Part shown: one piece after another, positions 18,495 through 27,033 of the stretch | How positions within the stretch are numbered: position 1 is the first letter of the stretch | Layout: every line of letters begins with the position of its first letter | Assembly (NCBI RefSeq): GCF_031583065.1 | Contig: NZ_CP134053.1 | Span: forward strand, 4,030,001-4,094,000 | Reading direction: 5' to 3' | Length of the DNA stretch: 64,000 bases | Source: Streptomyces sp. CGMCC 4.7035 | Lineage (GTDB): Bacteria; Actinomycetota; Actinomycetes; Streptomycetales; Streptomycetaceae | The notes under the pieces: model-generated | Told to the model about the DNA's origin: nothing | Databases searched by the model: none | What the model saw: only the letters and a program-made list of their open reading frames with translations | Position numbers and translations under genes: made by a program

Positions 18495-20546
18495 GTGGAC
18501 ATCACCAGAAGACAGCTCGGCCGGCTCGCCGCGGTCGGCACCGGGGCCCTCCTCCTGCCGGGTCTGCTGCCACCAAGCCTTGCGGCGGCAACCACGCCTC
18601 CCGTCGGCACGTGGGGCGACCAGGGCGACGGCACCTACGCCAACCCCGTCCTCCCGGGCGACTTCAGCGACTGGGACTGCATCCGGGTCGGCTCCGACTA
18701 CTACGGCATCACCAGCACGTTCGGGTACTCGCCCGGCGTGGCCGTGCTGCACTCGAAGGACCTGGTCAACTGGCGCACGCTCGGCGGCGCGGTGGGTGAT
18801 CTCACCAGCATCGGACCAGCGCTGAACTGGGACCAGATGAACCGCTACGGCCGTGGCGTGTGGGCCGGGGCCATCCGCTTCCACGCGGGCCGGTACTGGG
18901 TGTACTTCAACACCCCCGACGAGGGCTTCTTCATGACGTCGGCCCCGTCGCCGTCCGGGCCGTGGGATCCGCTGACGGCGGTGTGGCGGACCTCCGGCTG
19001 GGACGACCCGTGCCCGTTCTGGGACGACGACGGACAGGGCTACCTGGTCACCACGCACTACTCGGACGGCTACAAGATCCACCTGTTCAAGCTGTCCGAG
19101 GACGGCAAGTCACTGGTCGGCCCGTCCACGGTCATCCACCAGTCGCCGGGCAGCGAGGCCAACAAGCTGTACAAGATCAACGGCCTCTACTACCACCTGT
19201 ACAGCGAGGTGAAGTCCGAGGGTCGGGTACTGATGATGAACCGCGGCTCCAGCCTCACCGGCCCCTTCGAGACCAAGCAACTGGAGCACGTCAACACCTC
19301 GGTGGACCGCGAGCCCAACCAGGGCGGGCTCGTGCAGGCCCCGAACGGCACCTGGTACTTCGTGACCCACCACGGCCACGGCGACTGGGAGGGACGGCCG
19401 CTGTCCCTGCTGCCGGTGACCTGGGTGGACGGCTGGCCGATCCTGGGCCAGGTGGGCGCGGACGGCGTCGGCAGCATGGTGTGGACGGGCCAGGTGCCCG
19501 CAGGCGGCACGCCCGGTATGCCGGTCGACGCGCTGCCCGCCGTGGTGACCAGCGACCTGTTCACCGACACCCGCATCAAGCCGCAGTGGGAGTGGTACTA
19601 CCAGCCCCGCGCGGACCACTGGTCGCTGACCGAACGCCCCGGCTACCTGCGGCTGAAGGCGTTCGCACCGCTGGCGACCGACAACCTGACCAAGGTCGGC
19701 AACACCCTCACTCAACGGGTGCTGCGCACGGCGGGCGCCGCGACGGTGACCATCCGCCTCGAACTGGCCGGCCTCGCCGACGGCCAGCACGCGGGGCTGT
19801 GCCACTACGCGGCCACCTACGCCGGGCTGGGCGTCCGCCGCTCGGGGACCACCACCACGATCGCGCACAACGTCGGCGGCACCCTGACCAACGGTCCGGC
19901 GATCACGCAGAACGCCGTGTGGCTGCGCACCTCCTGGGACGTCAGCGGAGTCAGCCGGTTCTCCTACAGCCTCGACGGGAACACGTTCACCTCGTTCGGC
20001 GGCACCTACCAGCTCACCTGGGGCGGTTACCGCGGTGACCGGGTCGGCATCTACACCTACAACCCCAACGGCACCGGCCACGTCGACGTCGACTCGGTGC
20101 AGTACACCATCGCACCCACCAGGGCCTACAAGTGCGTCAGCGCGCGCAGCGGCAAGGTCGCCGACGTCTCCGGCGCCTCGAACGCGGACGGCGTCACAGT
20201 GCTGCAGTGGCCCGACACCGGCAAAGCGAACCAGCACTGGGCCTTCCAGTCCACAGCGGACGGCTACCACACCATCACCTGCGTCGGCAGCGGCAAGGTG
20301 CTCGACGTGGCAGGGTCCTCGACGGCGGACGGCGCGCCGGTCGTGCAGACGACCGCCGACGGCCGGGCGAGCCAGCAGTGGCAGCTGCGCCCGCAGAGCG
20401 GGGGCGAATTCGTCCTGGTCAACCGCAACAGCGGCAAGGTGCTCGACGTCAAAGGGGGCAGCACGGCCGACGGCGCCGCACTGATCCAGTACCGCGACGT
20501 CGGCAGCTCCAACCAGCGATGGACCTTCCACCGCGTCACCGGCTAG
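18495..20546 (+). CDS. Secreted GH43 beta-xylosidase/arabinofuranosidase-type enzyme with ricin-type lectin
   Basis: A 683-residue exported enzyme. GTG 18495 follows AAGGACGGA and opens a Tat signal (DITRRQLGRLAAVG, leader to about 33). The five-bladed GH43 propeller (about 40-330) shows the catalytic base Asp in PGDFSDWDCIRVG, the modulating Asp in DDPCPFWDDDGQGYL and the acid Glu in YYHLYSEVKSEGR. A GH43 C2-type beta-sandwich (about 350-550; SRFSYSLDGNTFTSFGGTY) is followed by a ricin trefoil (about 555-683; GKVADVSGASNADGVTVLQW). The GH43_C2 arrangement is typical of xylosidase or arabinofuranosidase subfamilies; exact specificity cannot be read here. Last gene of the exported glycosidase locus. 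Confidence 0.88.
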   Translation: MDITRRQLGRLAAVGTGALLLPGLLPPSLAAATTPPVGTWGDQGDGTYANPVLPGDFSDWDCIRVGSDYYGITSTFGYSPGVAVLHSKDLVNWRTLGGAVGDLTSIGPALNWDQMNRYGRGVWAGAIRFHAGRYWVYFNTPDEGFFMTSAPSPSGPWDPLTAVWRTSGWDDPCPFWDDDGQGYLVTTHYSDGYKIHLFKLSEDGKSLVGPSTVIHQSPGSEANKLYKINGLYYHLYSEVKSEGRVLMMNRGSSLTGPFETKQLEHVNTSVDREPNQGGLVQAPNGTWYFVTHHGHGDWEGRPLSLLPVTWVDGWPILGQVGADGVGSMVWTGQVPAGGTPGMPVDALPAVVTSDLFTDTRIKPQWEWYYQPRADHWSLTERPGYLRLKAFAPLATDNLTKVGNTLTQRVLRTAGAATVTIRLELAGLADGQHAGLCHYAATYAGLGVRRSGTTTTIAHNVGGTLTNGPAITQNAVWLRTSWDVSGVSRFSYSLDGNTFTSFGGTYQLTWGGYRGDRVGIYTYNPNGTGHVDVDSVQYTIAPTRAYKCVSARSGKVADVSGASNADGVTVLQWPDTGKANQHWAFQSTADGYHTITCVGSGKVLDVAGSSTADGAPVVQTTADGRASQQWQLRPQSGGEFVLVNRNSGKVLDVKGGSTADGAALIQYRDVGSSNQRWTFHRVTG

Positions 20547-20585
20547 GGACAGTGAAGAACCCGCGATGCGGTCACGTTAGGTTCC

Positions 20586-20737
20586 AGAACACCCCCGCGC
20601 GTCTGCGGGAGGGCACCCAGCTCACCCGTGTCGTGTAGTTCGAGGGCGGAACACCCCGGCGTGGGCGGGGAGGACGCGAACGTTTCGGGGCCAAACCGGG
20701 GTCGGTGCGGAACACCCCCGCGGGATGTTTACCTCAC
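20586..20737. CRISPR. Degenerate three-repeat CRISPR relic, type I-E-like
   Basis: GAACACC-starting units begin at 20587, 20649 and 20710, giving periods of 62 and 61 bases, the period of a 29-base repeat plus 32-base spacer. Unit 2 (20648-20676) has GGAACACCCCGGCGTGGGCG followed by GGGAGGACG; unit 1 is AGAACACCCCCGCGCGTCTG then CGGGAGGGC; unit 3 keeps only GGAACACCCCCGCGGGATG. Each has the internal C/G inverted symmetry of Streptomyces type I-E repeats read in reverse. Candidate spacers are 20615-20647 and 20677-20708. There are no cas genes in the window, and repeat divergence suggests a dead, orphan array. Confidence 0.55.
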
Positions 20738-20880
20738 CAGGGCTGAGCGACTGGAGTTGGTTCGGCAAGCGGGCGCGTGCGGCACGTCAACTGAACGGGT
20801 GGCGAGAGTTCTCAAGATTTCGGAGGCGCATGCGAAGAAGCTGGTCCGACTGCAGCGCCGCGTGCGGACGCTGCCCGGCG
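20727..20880 (+). pseudogene. Helix-turn-helix-like remnant
   Basis: A frame without start codon reads LTRAERLELVRQAGACGTST then ERVARVLKISEAHAKKLVRL. The spacing of hydrophobic residues and 'VARVLKISEAHAKKLV' resembles a helix-turn-helix DNA-binding segment. It overlaps the last CRISPR-like unit and lacks any ribosome-binding site, so I take it as a fragment. On the opposite strand, 20903-21020 reads LTKVYEEKRNTPPQQADLKR before a stop, another short protein-like piece I cannot assign. The rest, to 21161, holds nothing recognisable. Confidence 0.3.
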
Positions 20881-21161
20881 CGTATTGGCGCTGCCGGGGG
20901 AGTCAGGTAGAGGCGTACTCCCCGAACCGCTGTGCTCCGATCTCGCGTTTGAGGTCGGCCTGCTGGGGTGGAGTGTTGCGCTTCTCCTCGTAGACTTTGG
21001 TCAGTCGGTCCAGCGCATGTCTCCTGTGATGCGGTGGACATGTGATGGCTGGAGACGTGCTGGGGGCAGTATCGACCTTCCGGCAGCGAAGGTCACGGGT
21101 CGGGACGGGTGCGTGGACGTCCGAGTGGTCGCGGCACCCGCAGGGCGAATGGTCCGGCGTG

Positions 21162-21620
21162 TCAGGGGTTCACCCAGGCGCCGGGGGCGTCGGCCAAAGC
21201 GGACACCTCGGCGGGCAGCCGGGCGGATGCGACGTCGGCGAGCGACACGCCGTCGAGGATCTCGCGCACGTTGGACCGCAGTGCGATCCACAAGGGGAGC
21301 AGCGACTCGGCGGGGCCGGTGTAGGACAGCTCCGGGGGGCGGACCCCGCGCACCGAGACCAGCGGTCCGTCCACGGCGCGGATGACGTCGGCGATGCTGA
21401 TGGACTCGGCGGGCCTGGCCAGCCGGTAGCCGCCCTGGCCGCCGCGCCGGCTGAGTACCAGACCGCCCCGGCGCATGTCGTTCAGGATGTTTTCGAGGAA
21501 CTTGTGCGGGATGTCCTGGGCATCGGCAATGGCCTCGGCCTTCATCGGCACGTCATCCCGTGACGCGGCGAGCTCCAGCGCGGCACGTACCGCGTAGTCC
21601 GCCCTGGCTGAGATCCGCAT
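21162..21620 (-). CDS. Rrf2-family transcriptional regulator (cysteine-free, CymR-like)
   Basis: A 152-residue winged-helix repressor-type protein. ATG 21620 follows GGGAG and gives the canonical Rrf2 start MRISARADYAVRAALELA. The recognition region reads AIADAQDIPHKFLENILNDM, RRGGLVLSRRGGQGGYRLAR. No cysteine is present, so unlike IscR, NsrR or RsrR it cannot hold a Cys-ligated Fe-S cluster; this places it with CymR-type members that respond through protein partners or metabolites. It sits downstream of the permease gene on the same strand, beside the organosulfur genes. CymR relatives control cysteine and sulfur assimilation, so it is the likely local regulator; that assignment is inference. 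Confidence 0.85.
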   Translation of the reverse strand: MRISARADYAVRAALELAASRDDVPMKAEAIADAQDIPHKFLENILNDMRRGGLVLSRRGGQGGYRLARPAESISIADVIRAVDGPLVSVRGVRPPELSYTGPAESLLPLWIALRSNVREILDGVSLADVASARLPAEVSALADAPGAWVNP

Positions 21621-21751
21621 GCTCCCATTATCCGGTACGGCCTCGCTCGGCATCCGTTGAGGGCGGGCCGCCGGGCGGGGCAGGTCTCCCCCCGGGACGA
21701 GGTCGCCCGGCGTCCAGGCCACATATTGCGGCAATGCACTTCAGGACGGGT

Positions 21752-22795
21752 TCAGCGGTCTCGGTCGACCTCCGCGCGGACCTCGGGCGCGGTCGCCCTG
21801 TCCAGCCGGGCGTGAAGTGTGGCCAGACGGACCCTGAGACTCTGCAGAGGGGTGGATGGCAGGGCGCGGGCGGAGCCGCGCGCGTAGTGGCGCTCGACAT
21901 AGAACTGTCCCGCGCTGAGCACCGTCGTGATGGCGATGTACCAGAGGGTGGCGACCATCAGCAGCGGGATGACCTGGTAGGTCTGGTTGTAGACCAGTTG
22001 CACCGAGTACAGCAGGTCGTGCACGGCCAGCACGCTGACGATGCTGGTGCCCTTCAGGGTGCCGATCAGCATGTTCCCGGCGGTCGGCACGATGGAGCGC
22101 ATCGCCTGCGGGACGACGATCCGGCGCAGGGTGCGCCGTCTGCCGATGCCGAGAGCCTGGGCGGCCTCCGTCTGGCCGGCGTCCACCGAGAGGATGCCGC
22201 CGCGTACCACCTCGGCGGCGTAGGCGGCTTCGTGCAGGGTCAGCCCGATGACGGCGGTGAGGGTGGGGCCGAGCAGGTTGACCGTCTTGACGGTGACGAA
22301 CTGAGGCCCGAAGGGGATGCCGAGGCCGAGCGTCGGGTAGAGGGCGCCGATGTTGAACCAGAACAGCAGCTGCACCAGCAGCGGGGTGGACCGGAAGATC
22401 CACACATAGCCCCAACTCAGCGTGCGCAGAACCGGGTTGGCGGACAACCGCATCACGGCCAAGGGGGTGCCCAGCAGGAAGCCGAGCACCATGACCACGC
22501 CGGTCAGCCAGAGGGTGAGCAGCAGTCCGTCGAGCACGGCGGTGGTGGTGAGGTACCGGCCGACCACATCCCACTGGAAGGCGCGGTTGCGCACGACAGA
22601 GTTGACCACCATCGCGAGGACCAGCAGCGCGGCGGCAGCGGCCAGCCGGCGGCCGATGTGCCGGCGCGGCACGATGCGCGGCAGGTCGTCCGCGGGGCCT
22701 TGCCCCGGGGTAAGACGAGGGGCTTTCAGGCGTCCTGCCGGTGGGACGGGTGCCGAGAGGCGGGAGGAATCGGTGATGTCGGACGGCGAAACCAT
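21752..22795 (-). CDS. ABC transporter permease, polar amino acid (HisMQ) type
   Basis: A 347-residue inner-membrane permease. ATG 22795 follows GGAGAGCCTCCTG; the longer frame upstream lacks a better start. About 85 residues of hydrophilic N-terminus precede a membrane anchor (LAAAAALLVLAMVV), then the HisMQ core with several membrane spans, YVWIFRSTPLLVQLLFWF and the EAA loop AAYAAEVVRGGILSVDAGQTE to EAAQALG that contacts the ATPase. Single permease of this subfamily usually acts as a homodimer. Its partners, binding protein and ATPase, are encoded divergently from 24629 and 25623. The family normally imports amino acids; with two flavin monooxygenases nearby, a sulfur-containing amino acid or sulfonate is a plausible substrate. 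Confidence 0.88.
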   Translation of the reverse strand: MVSPSDITDSSRLSAPVPPAGRLKAPRLTPGQGPADDLPRIVPRRHIGRRLAAAAALLVLAMVVNSVVRNRAFQWDVVGRYLTTTAVLDGLLLTLWLTGVVMVLGFLLGTPLAVMRLSANPVLRTLSWGYVWIFRSTPLLVQLLFWFNIGALYPTLGLGIPFGPQFVTVKTVNLLGPTLTAVIGLTLHEAAYAAEVVRGGILSVDAGQTEAAQALGIGRRRTLRRIVVPQAMRSIVPTAGNMLIGTLKGTSIVSVLAVHDLLYSVQLVYNQTYQVIPLLMVATLWYIAITTVLSAGQFYVERHYARGSARALPSTPLQSLRVRLATLHARLDRATAPEVRAEVDRDR

Positions 22796-23059
22796 CAGGA
22801 GGCTCTCCAGGGGAGACAGGCGCGGGCGCCGGTGACCACCCGGCGGCACACACGTTCACGGAATCCGCGCAGAGACAGCGCGGGTACGGGGCAGACGGCC
22901 CGGTTTCGGCGTCATCACGCTCGCCGCGTCCCTCAACGCGGCCGGTGCGGCTGCCGCGCGCGGCGGAGCCGGTCCGTCCTCGATCGTATGGGGCCACCGC
23001 GCGCATGTGTCAATAACGCACAGGAACCGCTCAACACCCGTCCGACATCCGGGCCGTAG

Positions 23060-23088
23060 TTGACGAGACGCGAGATGTACTGCTCAAT
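23060..23088 (+). promoter_or_regulatory. Candidate promoter producing a leaderless peptide transcript
   Basis: TTGACG (23060-23065), a 17-base spacer and CTCAAT (23083-23088) sit so that transcription would start about seven bases later, at or next to the A of ATG 23096. No ribosome-binding site precedes that ATG, consistent with leaderless translation. Confidence 0.4.
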
Positions 23089-23095
23089 TAATCGC

Positions 23096-23173
23096 ATGAA
23101 TGCCGAGCAGCGCCTGGTCACCCGTGACCACATCGACTTCGGTCGGGTGTGGTCCGCCGCGTGTTGCGCCTGA
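23096..23173 (+). CDS. Cys-Cys leader peptide (candidate cysteine-responsive attenuator)
   Basis: A 25-codon open frame from ATG 23096 to TGA 23171. The peptide contains LVTRDHIDFGRVWSA and ends in ACCA. This is close to the actinobacterial 'putative leader peptide' pattern (LVxRxHIDLxRVxSAxC) found ahead of sulfur-metabolism operons. Cys-rich leaderless short frames in mycobacteria act as cysteine attenuators: ribosome stalling at the Cys codons when charged tRNA-Cys is scarce raises expression of the genes downstream. Here the two adjacent Cys codons (TGT TGC, 23162-23167) lie next to the stop and a hairpin follows at 23183. The genes downstream desulfonate organosulfur compounds, which fits. 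The function is inferred from pattern and position. Confidence 0.65.
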   Translation: MNAEQRLVTRDHIDFGRVWSAACCA

Positions 23174-23182
23174 AGCGGCAGC

Positions 23183-23200
23183 GGGCCGTCTGACCGGCCC
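23183..23200 (+). terminator. Small hairpin after the leader peptide, possible attenuator
   Basis: GGGCCG (23183-23188) and CGGCCC (23195-23200) enclose a six-base loop and are followed by TTCCCT. It lies ten bases after the leader peptide stop, the position expected for an attenuator whose folding depends on ribosome stalling. The stem is short, so this is tentative. Confidence 0.35.
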
Positions 23201-23489
23201 TTCCCTCCCGCGGGCACCCCGTCGTGGGCCGGGTTCCTCCCGTCGTAGCACCGTCGCACGCACGCGCTGACACACGCTGAATCCGCGTGGGGACGGTCCT
23301 ACGACACCGGACACGCGCTGCCGCCGCCCTGCCCCGCCCGAGGCCCACGCCTCGGCGTCATCACACCTGCTCACCCCCGGTTCCCAGCACCCGAGGCGCG
23401 CCGTCACCTGGCCGCACCGAGGGCTGCTTCGCCGTGCCCGCGTGTTCACCACGACACGGCACCAAGGACTTGAGGAAAGGTCATCTCCC

Positions 23490-24632
23490 ATGCCAGTGGA
23501 GTTCCTCGGCATCGCCGCCACCAACGACGGCTCCGAAACCACACCGCGCTCCGGCGCCGCCTTCGACAAGGAGTACACGCTCCGGCTCGCCCGAGCACAC
23601 GAGGAGCACGGGTGGGACCGGGTCCTGTTCGCCTATGGTTCGGGATCCCCGGATCCGACGCCGGCCGCCGCGTATATCGCGAGTCGGCTGGACCGTCTCC
23701 AGGTCCTGCTCGCCCACCGCCCGAACGTCTCGTACCCCACCTTCGCCGCGAAGACCTTCGCCACCCTCGACCAGATCAGCGAGGGCCGCCTGACCGTGCA
23801 CTTCATCACCGGCGGCAACGACCACGAGCAGGGCCGAGAGGGCGACACCCTCACCAAGGACGAGCGCTACGCCCGCACCCGCGAGTACATCCGGATCGTC
23901 AAGAAGATCTGGACCAGCCACGAGCCCTTCGACCATGAGGGCGAGCACTACCGCTTCCACGACTTCGTCAGCGACGTCTTCCCCGTCCAACAGCCCCGCC
24001 CCAAGGTGTCGTTCGGCGGTTCGTCACCCGCGGCATACGCCGCCGGAGGAGCCGAGGCCGACATCTACTGCCTGTGGGGCGAGCCCCTGGAGAAGACCGC
24101 CGAGCAGATCGAGAACGTGAAGGCCGCCGCGAGGGCCGCGGGCCGCCCCGACGTGCCGCGGATCCAGGTCGCCTTCCGCCCGATCATCGCCCCGACCGAG
24201 GAACTGGCCTGGGAGAAGGCCCACCGCACGGTCGGTGCCATCCGGGAGCGGCGCGAGGCGGGTCTTGTGCGCCACCACCGCAGGGGCGCCACCGGGGCTG
24301 CAATTCCTCAAAACGCCGGCTCGCAGCGGCTGATCGCCATCGCCGAGGCGGGGGAGCGCTACGACCGGGCCCTGTGGACCCCGACGGCCGCCGCCACGGG
24401 TGGCGCGGGCAACTCCAACGCCTTGGTCGGCACCCCGGAAACGGTCGCCCAGGCTCTGCTGGACTACTACGACCTCGGCGTCGACATCCTCTCCGCCCGC
24501 GGATACGACCTGCTGGACGATGCCATCGACTTCGGCCGGTACGTGATCCCGATCGTCCGCGAGGAGGTCGCCAAGCGCGACGCCGAGCGTGCGGCACGGG
24601 GGACCCAGACCCTTGCGGCGGTGGGCGAATGA
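23490..24632 (+). CDS. LLM-class FMNH2-dependent monooxygenase (SsuD/NtaA-like)
   Basis: A 380-residue bacterial-luciferase-like TIM-barrel enzyme expected to use reduced FMN and O2 to cleave a C-S (or similar) bond. AGGAAAGG precedes ATG 23490 by about ten bases. Family blocks: EFLGIAATNDGSE at the N-terminus, LLAHRPNVSYPTFAAKTFATLD, GRLTVHFITGGNDHEQGREGD, RYARTREYIRIVKKIW, and PKVSFGGSSPAAYAAGGAEAD. First enzyme after the leader peptide; its stop overlaps the binding-protein start (ATGA), so they are cotranscribed. Reduced flavin would come from the FMN reductase at 26426. Sulfonate or sulfone specificity is inferred from operon context. Confidence 0.85.
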   Translation: MPVEFLGIAATNDGSETTPRSGAAFDKEYTLRLARAHEEHGWDRVLFAYGSGSPDPTPAAAYIASRLDRLQVLLAHRPNVSYPTFAAKTFATLDQISEGRLTVHFITGGNDHEQGREGDTLTKDERYARTREYIRIVKKIWTSHEPFDHEGEHYRFHDFVSDVFPVQQPRPKVSFGGSSPAAYAAGGAEADIYCLWGEPLEKTAEQIENVKAAARAAGRPDVPRIQVAFRPIIAPTEELAWEKAHRTVGAIRERREAGLVRHHRRGATGAAIPQNAGSQRLIAIAEAGERYDRALWTPTAAATGGAGNSNALVGTPETVAQALLDYYDLGVDILSARGYDLLDDAIDFGRYVIPIVREEVAKRDAERAARGTQTLAAVGE

Positions 24633-25588
24633 CTTCCGTAGCTCACATCAGAACCCGTCTGCGCGTCGCCGCCGGCATGACGCTGCTGCCCGTACTGGCG
24701 CTGACCGCCTGTGGCTCCGGCGATACCCCCGGCACCACAGCGGTGGGTGCCCAGGCGTCCCCCGCCCCGACCGACGACCCGGTCGCCGCCGTGCGCAAGG
24801 TGGACTCCGTGGCCGCCCTGCTGCCCGCCGAGGTACGCAAGGCGGGCACGCTGCGGGTCGGCAGCTCGATCGGCTTCCCGCCCGGCGCTTACTACCCGAA
24901 CGGCCCGGACAAGGCGCCCGCCGGCCAGGACATCGACCTCGCCGACGCCGTGGCCAAGGTCCTCGGCGTCGAACTGCGGCGCCAGGACGCCTCGTTCGAG
25001 ACAATCCTGCCCGCCCTCGGCAGCGGCAAGTACGACTTCGGCACCGGCAACTTCGGCGTCACCACCCAACGCCTGAAGACCGTCGACTTCGTCACCTACA
25101 TCAATGACGGCCAGGGATTCGCGGTGAAGAAGGGCAGTACCGTGCTCAAGACCAAGGTCACCGACCTCACCCAGCTGTGCGGGCTGACCATCGGCACCGG
25201 GGCCGGCACCACGTTCGAGGCGACTCTCACCGCGCAGAAGGGCGTGTGCGCCAAGGCGGGCAAGAAGCCGTACGACGTGAAGGTCTACTCGGAGAACGCG
25301 GCGACCCTCACCGCGCTCCAGCAGGGCCGCATCGACGTGATCATGTCGACCATCAACGGCCTGCGCTACCAGGCCGCACAGACCGCGTCGGGGACCACCT
25401 TCCTCGGCGAGTACCACCGCCTCGACGTCGGCTTCGCCTTCAAGAAGGGCTCTGCGCTCACCAAGGCGTTCCAGGCCGCCGTGGACGAGCTGATCAAGAA
25501 CGGCACGTACGCCGGGATCCTCAAGAAGTGGGGCACCGCCGCCTCCGCGATCGACGCGTCGCGGATCAATCCGCCCGAGCACACGTAG
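24629..25588 (+). CDS. ABC transporter substrate-binding lipoprotein, family 3
   Basis: A 319-residue extracytoplasmic binding protein tethered by lipid. ATG 24629 overlaps the previous stop by four bases. The signal ends in a lipobox LTAC (Cys about residue 28). The mature part follows the SBP family 3 pattern: RKAGTLRVGSSIGFPPGAYY, QDIDLADAVAKVLGVELRRQ, GKYDFGTGNFGVTTQRLKTV, LCGLTIGTGAGTTFEATL, ending with LIKNGTYAGILKKWG. This family binds amino acids and small polar solutes. It is the receptor for the ATPase at 25623 and the permease on the other strand. Confidence 0.9.
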   Translation: MTSVAHIRTRLRVAAGMTLLPVLALTACGSGDTPGTTAVGAQASPAPTDDPVAAVRKVDSVAALLPAEVRKAGTLRVGSSIGFPPGAYYPNGPDKAPAGQDIDLADAVAKVLGVELRRQDASFETILPALGSGKYDFGTGNFGVTTQRLKTVDFVTYINDGQGFAVKKGSTVLKTKVTDLTQLCGLTIGTGAGTTFEATLTAQKGVCAKAGKKPYDVKVYSENAATLTALQQGRIDVIMSTINGLRYQAAQTASGTTFLGEYHRLDVGFAFKKGSALTKAFQAAVDELIKNGTYAGILKKWGTAASAIDASRINPPEHT

Positions 25589-25622
25589 CCAGTGGGCAGG
25601 AACGCACGAGGGGAGACAGCCG

Positions 25623-26387
<765 letters not shown>

Positions 26388-26425
26388 CCGCCCTCCCCTC
26401 TTCGCACGCTCCCGAAGGGTCCGCC

Positions 26426-26983
26426 ATGGCCACCGTCCTGTCCGTCTCCGGAAGTCCCTCCGCCACCTCCCGCACCGCCCGCCTGCTGCGCCACCTGGAC
26501 AGGCGGCTCACGGCCCAGGGACATGAGGTGATCCCGCTGGACGTCCGCACCATCCCCGCCGAGGCTCTCCTCGGAGCCGACTTCCGGCACCCGGCGATCG
26601 TCGAGGCGACCGCACTGTTCGACCGCGCCGACGGCGTCGTGATCGGCACTCCCGTCTACAAGGCCGCCTACTCCGGACTGCTGAAGTCGTTGCTCGATCT
26701 GCTGCCGCAGTACGGTCTGGCCGGCAAGACCGTCCTTCCGCTGGCGACCGGCGGATCCACGGCGCACGTCCTGGCGATCGACTACGCACTGCGCCCCGTG
26801 CTCAGTTCCATGGGCGCCGCGCACATCGTCCAGGGCTGGTTCACGCTGGACAAGGACATCGCGGTGGGCGACGACGGCACACTGGCCGTCGCGCCGGGCC
26901 CGGCCGAGGCCCTCGCGCAGGTCGTCGACCAGTTCTCCGAAGCCCTCGGCAGCCGAACGGCCCTGGTGGCAGCCGCCGGATGA
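26426..26983 (+). CDS. NAD(P)H-dependent FMN reductase (SsuE/MsuE type)
   Basis: A 185-residue flavodoxin-fold enzyme that would supply FMNH2 to the two LLM monooxygenases. ATG 26426 is 38 bases after the ATPase stop, preceded by GAAGGG. The N-terminal phosphate loop reads VLSVSGSPSATSRTARLL; GVVIGTPVYKAAYSGLLKSL and LLPLATGGSTAHVLAIDYAL-like blocks match SsuE. Position between transporter and SsuD supports the two-component monooxygenase role. Confidence 0.9.
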   Translation: MATVLSVSGSPSATSRTARLLRHLDRRLTAQGHEVIPLDVRTIPAEALLGADFRHPAIVEATALFDRADGVVIGTPVYKAAYSGLLKSLLDLLPQYGLAGKTVLPLATGGSTAHVLAIDYALRPVLSSMGAAHIVQGWFTLDKDIAVGDDGTLAVAPGPAEALAQVVDQFSEALGSRTALVAAAG

Positions 26984-27033
26984 GCCCCCTGACCGTGACC
27001 GCCGACGACGACGAGCGAAAGGCGTGAGCCTCC

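Larger units (their letters stand above)
22796..23489. other. Divergent control region of the organosulfur locus
   Basis: About 690 bases between the minus-strand permease and the plus-strand monooxygenase. It contains the promoter and cysteine leader peptide (23060-23173), a small attenuator-like hairpin (23183-23200), and about 290 further bases before the monooxygenase in which I see no gene. The distance allows long leader-RNA control. Confidence 0.6.
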
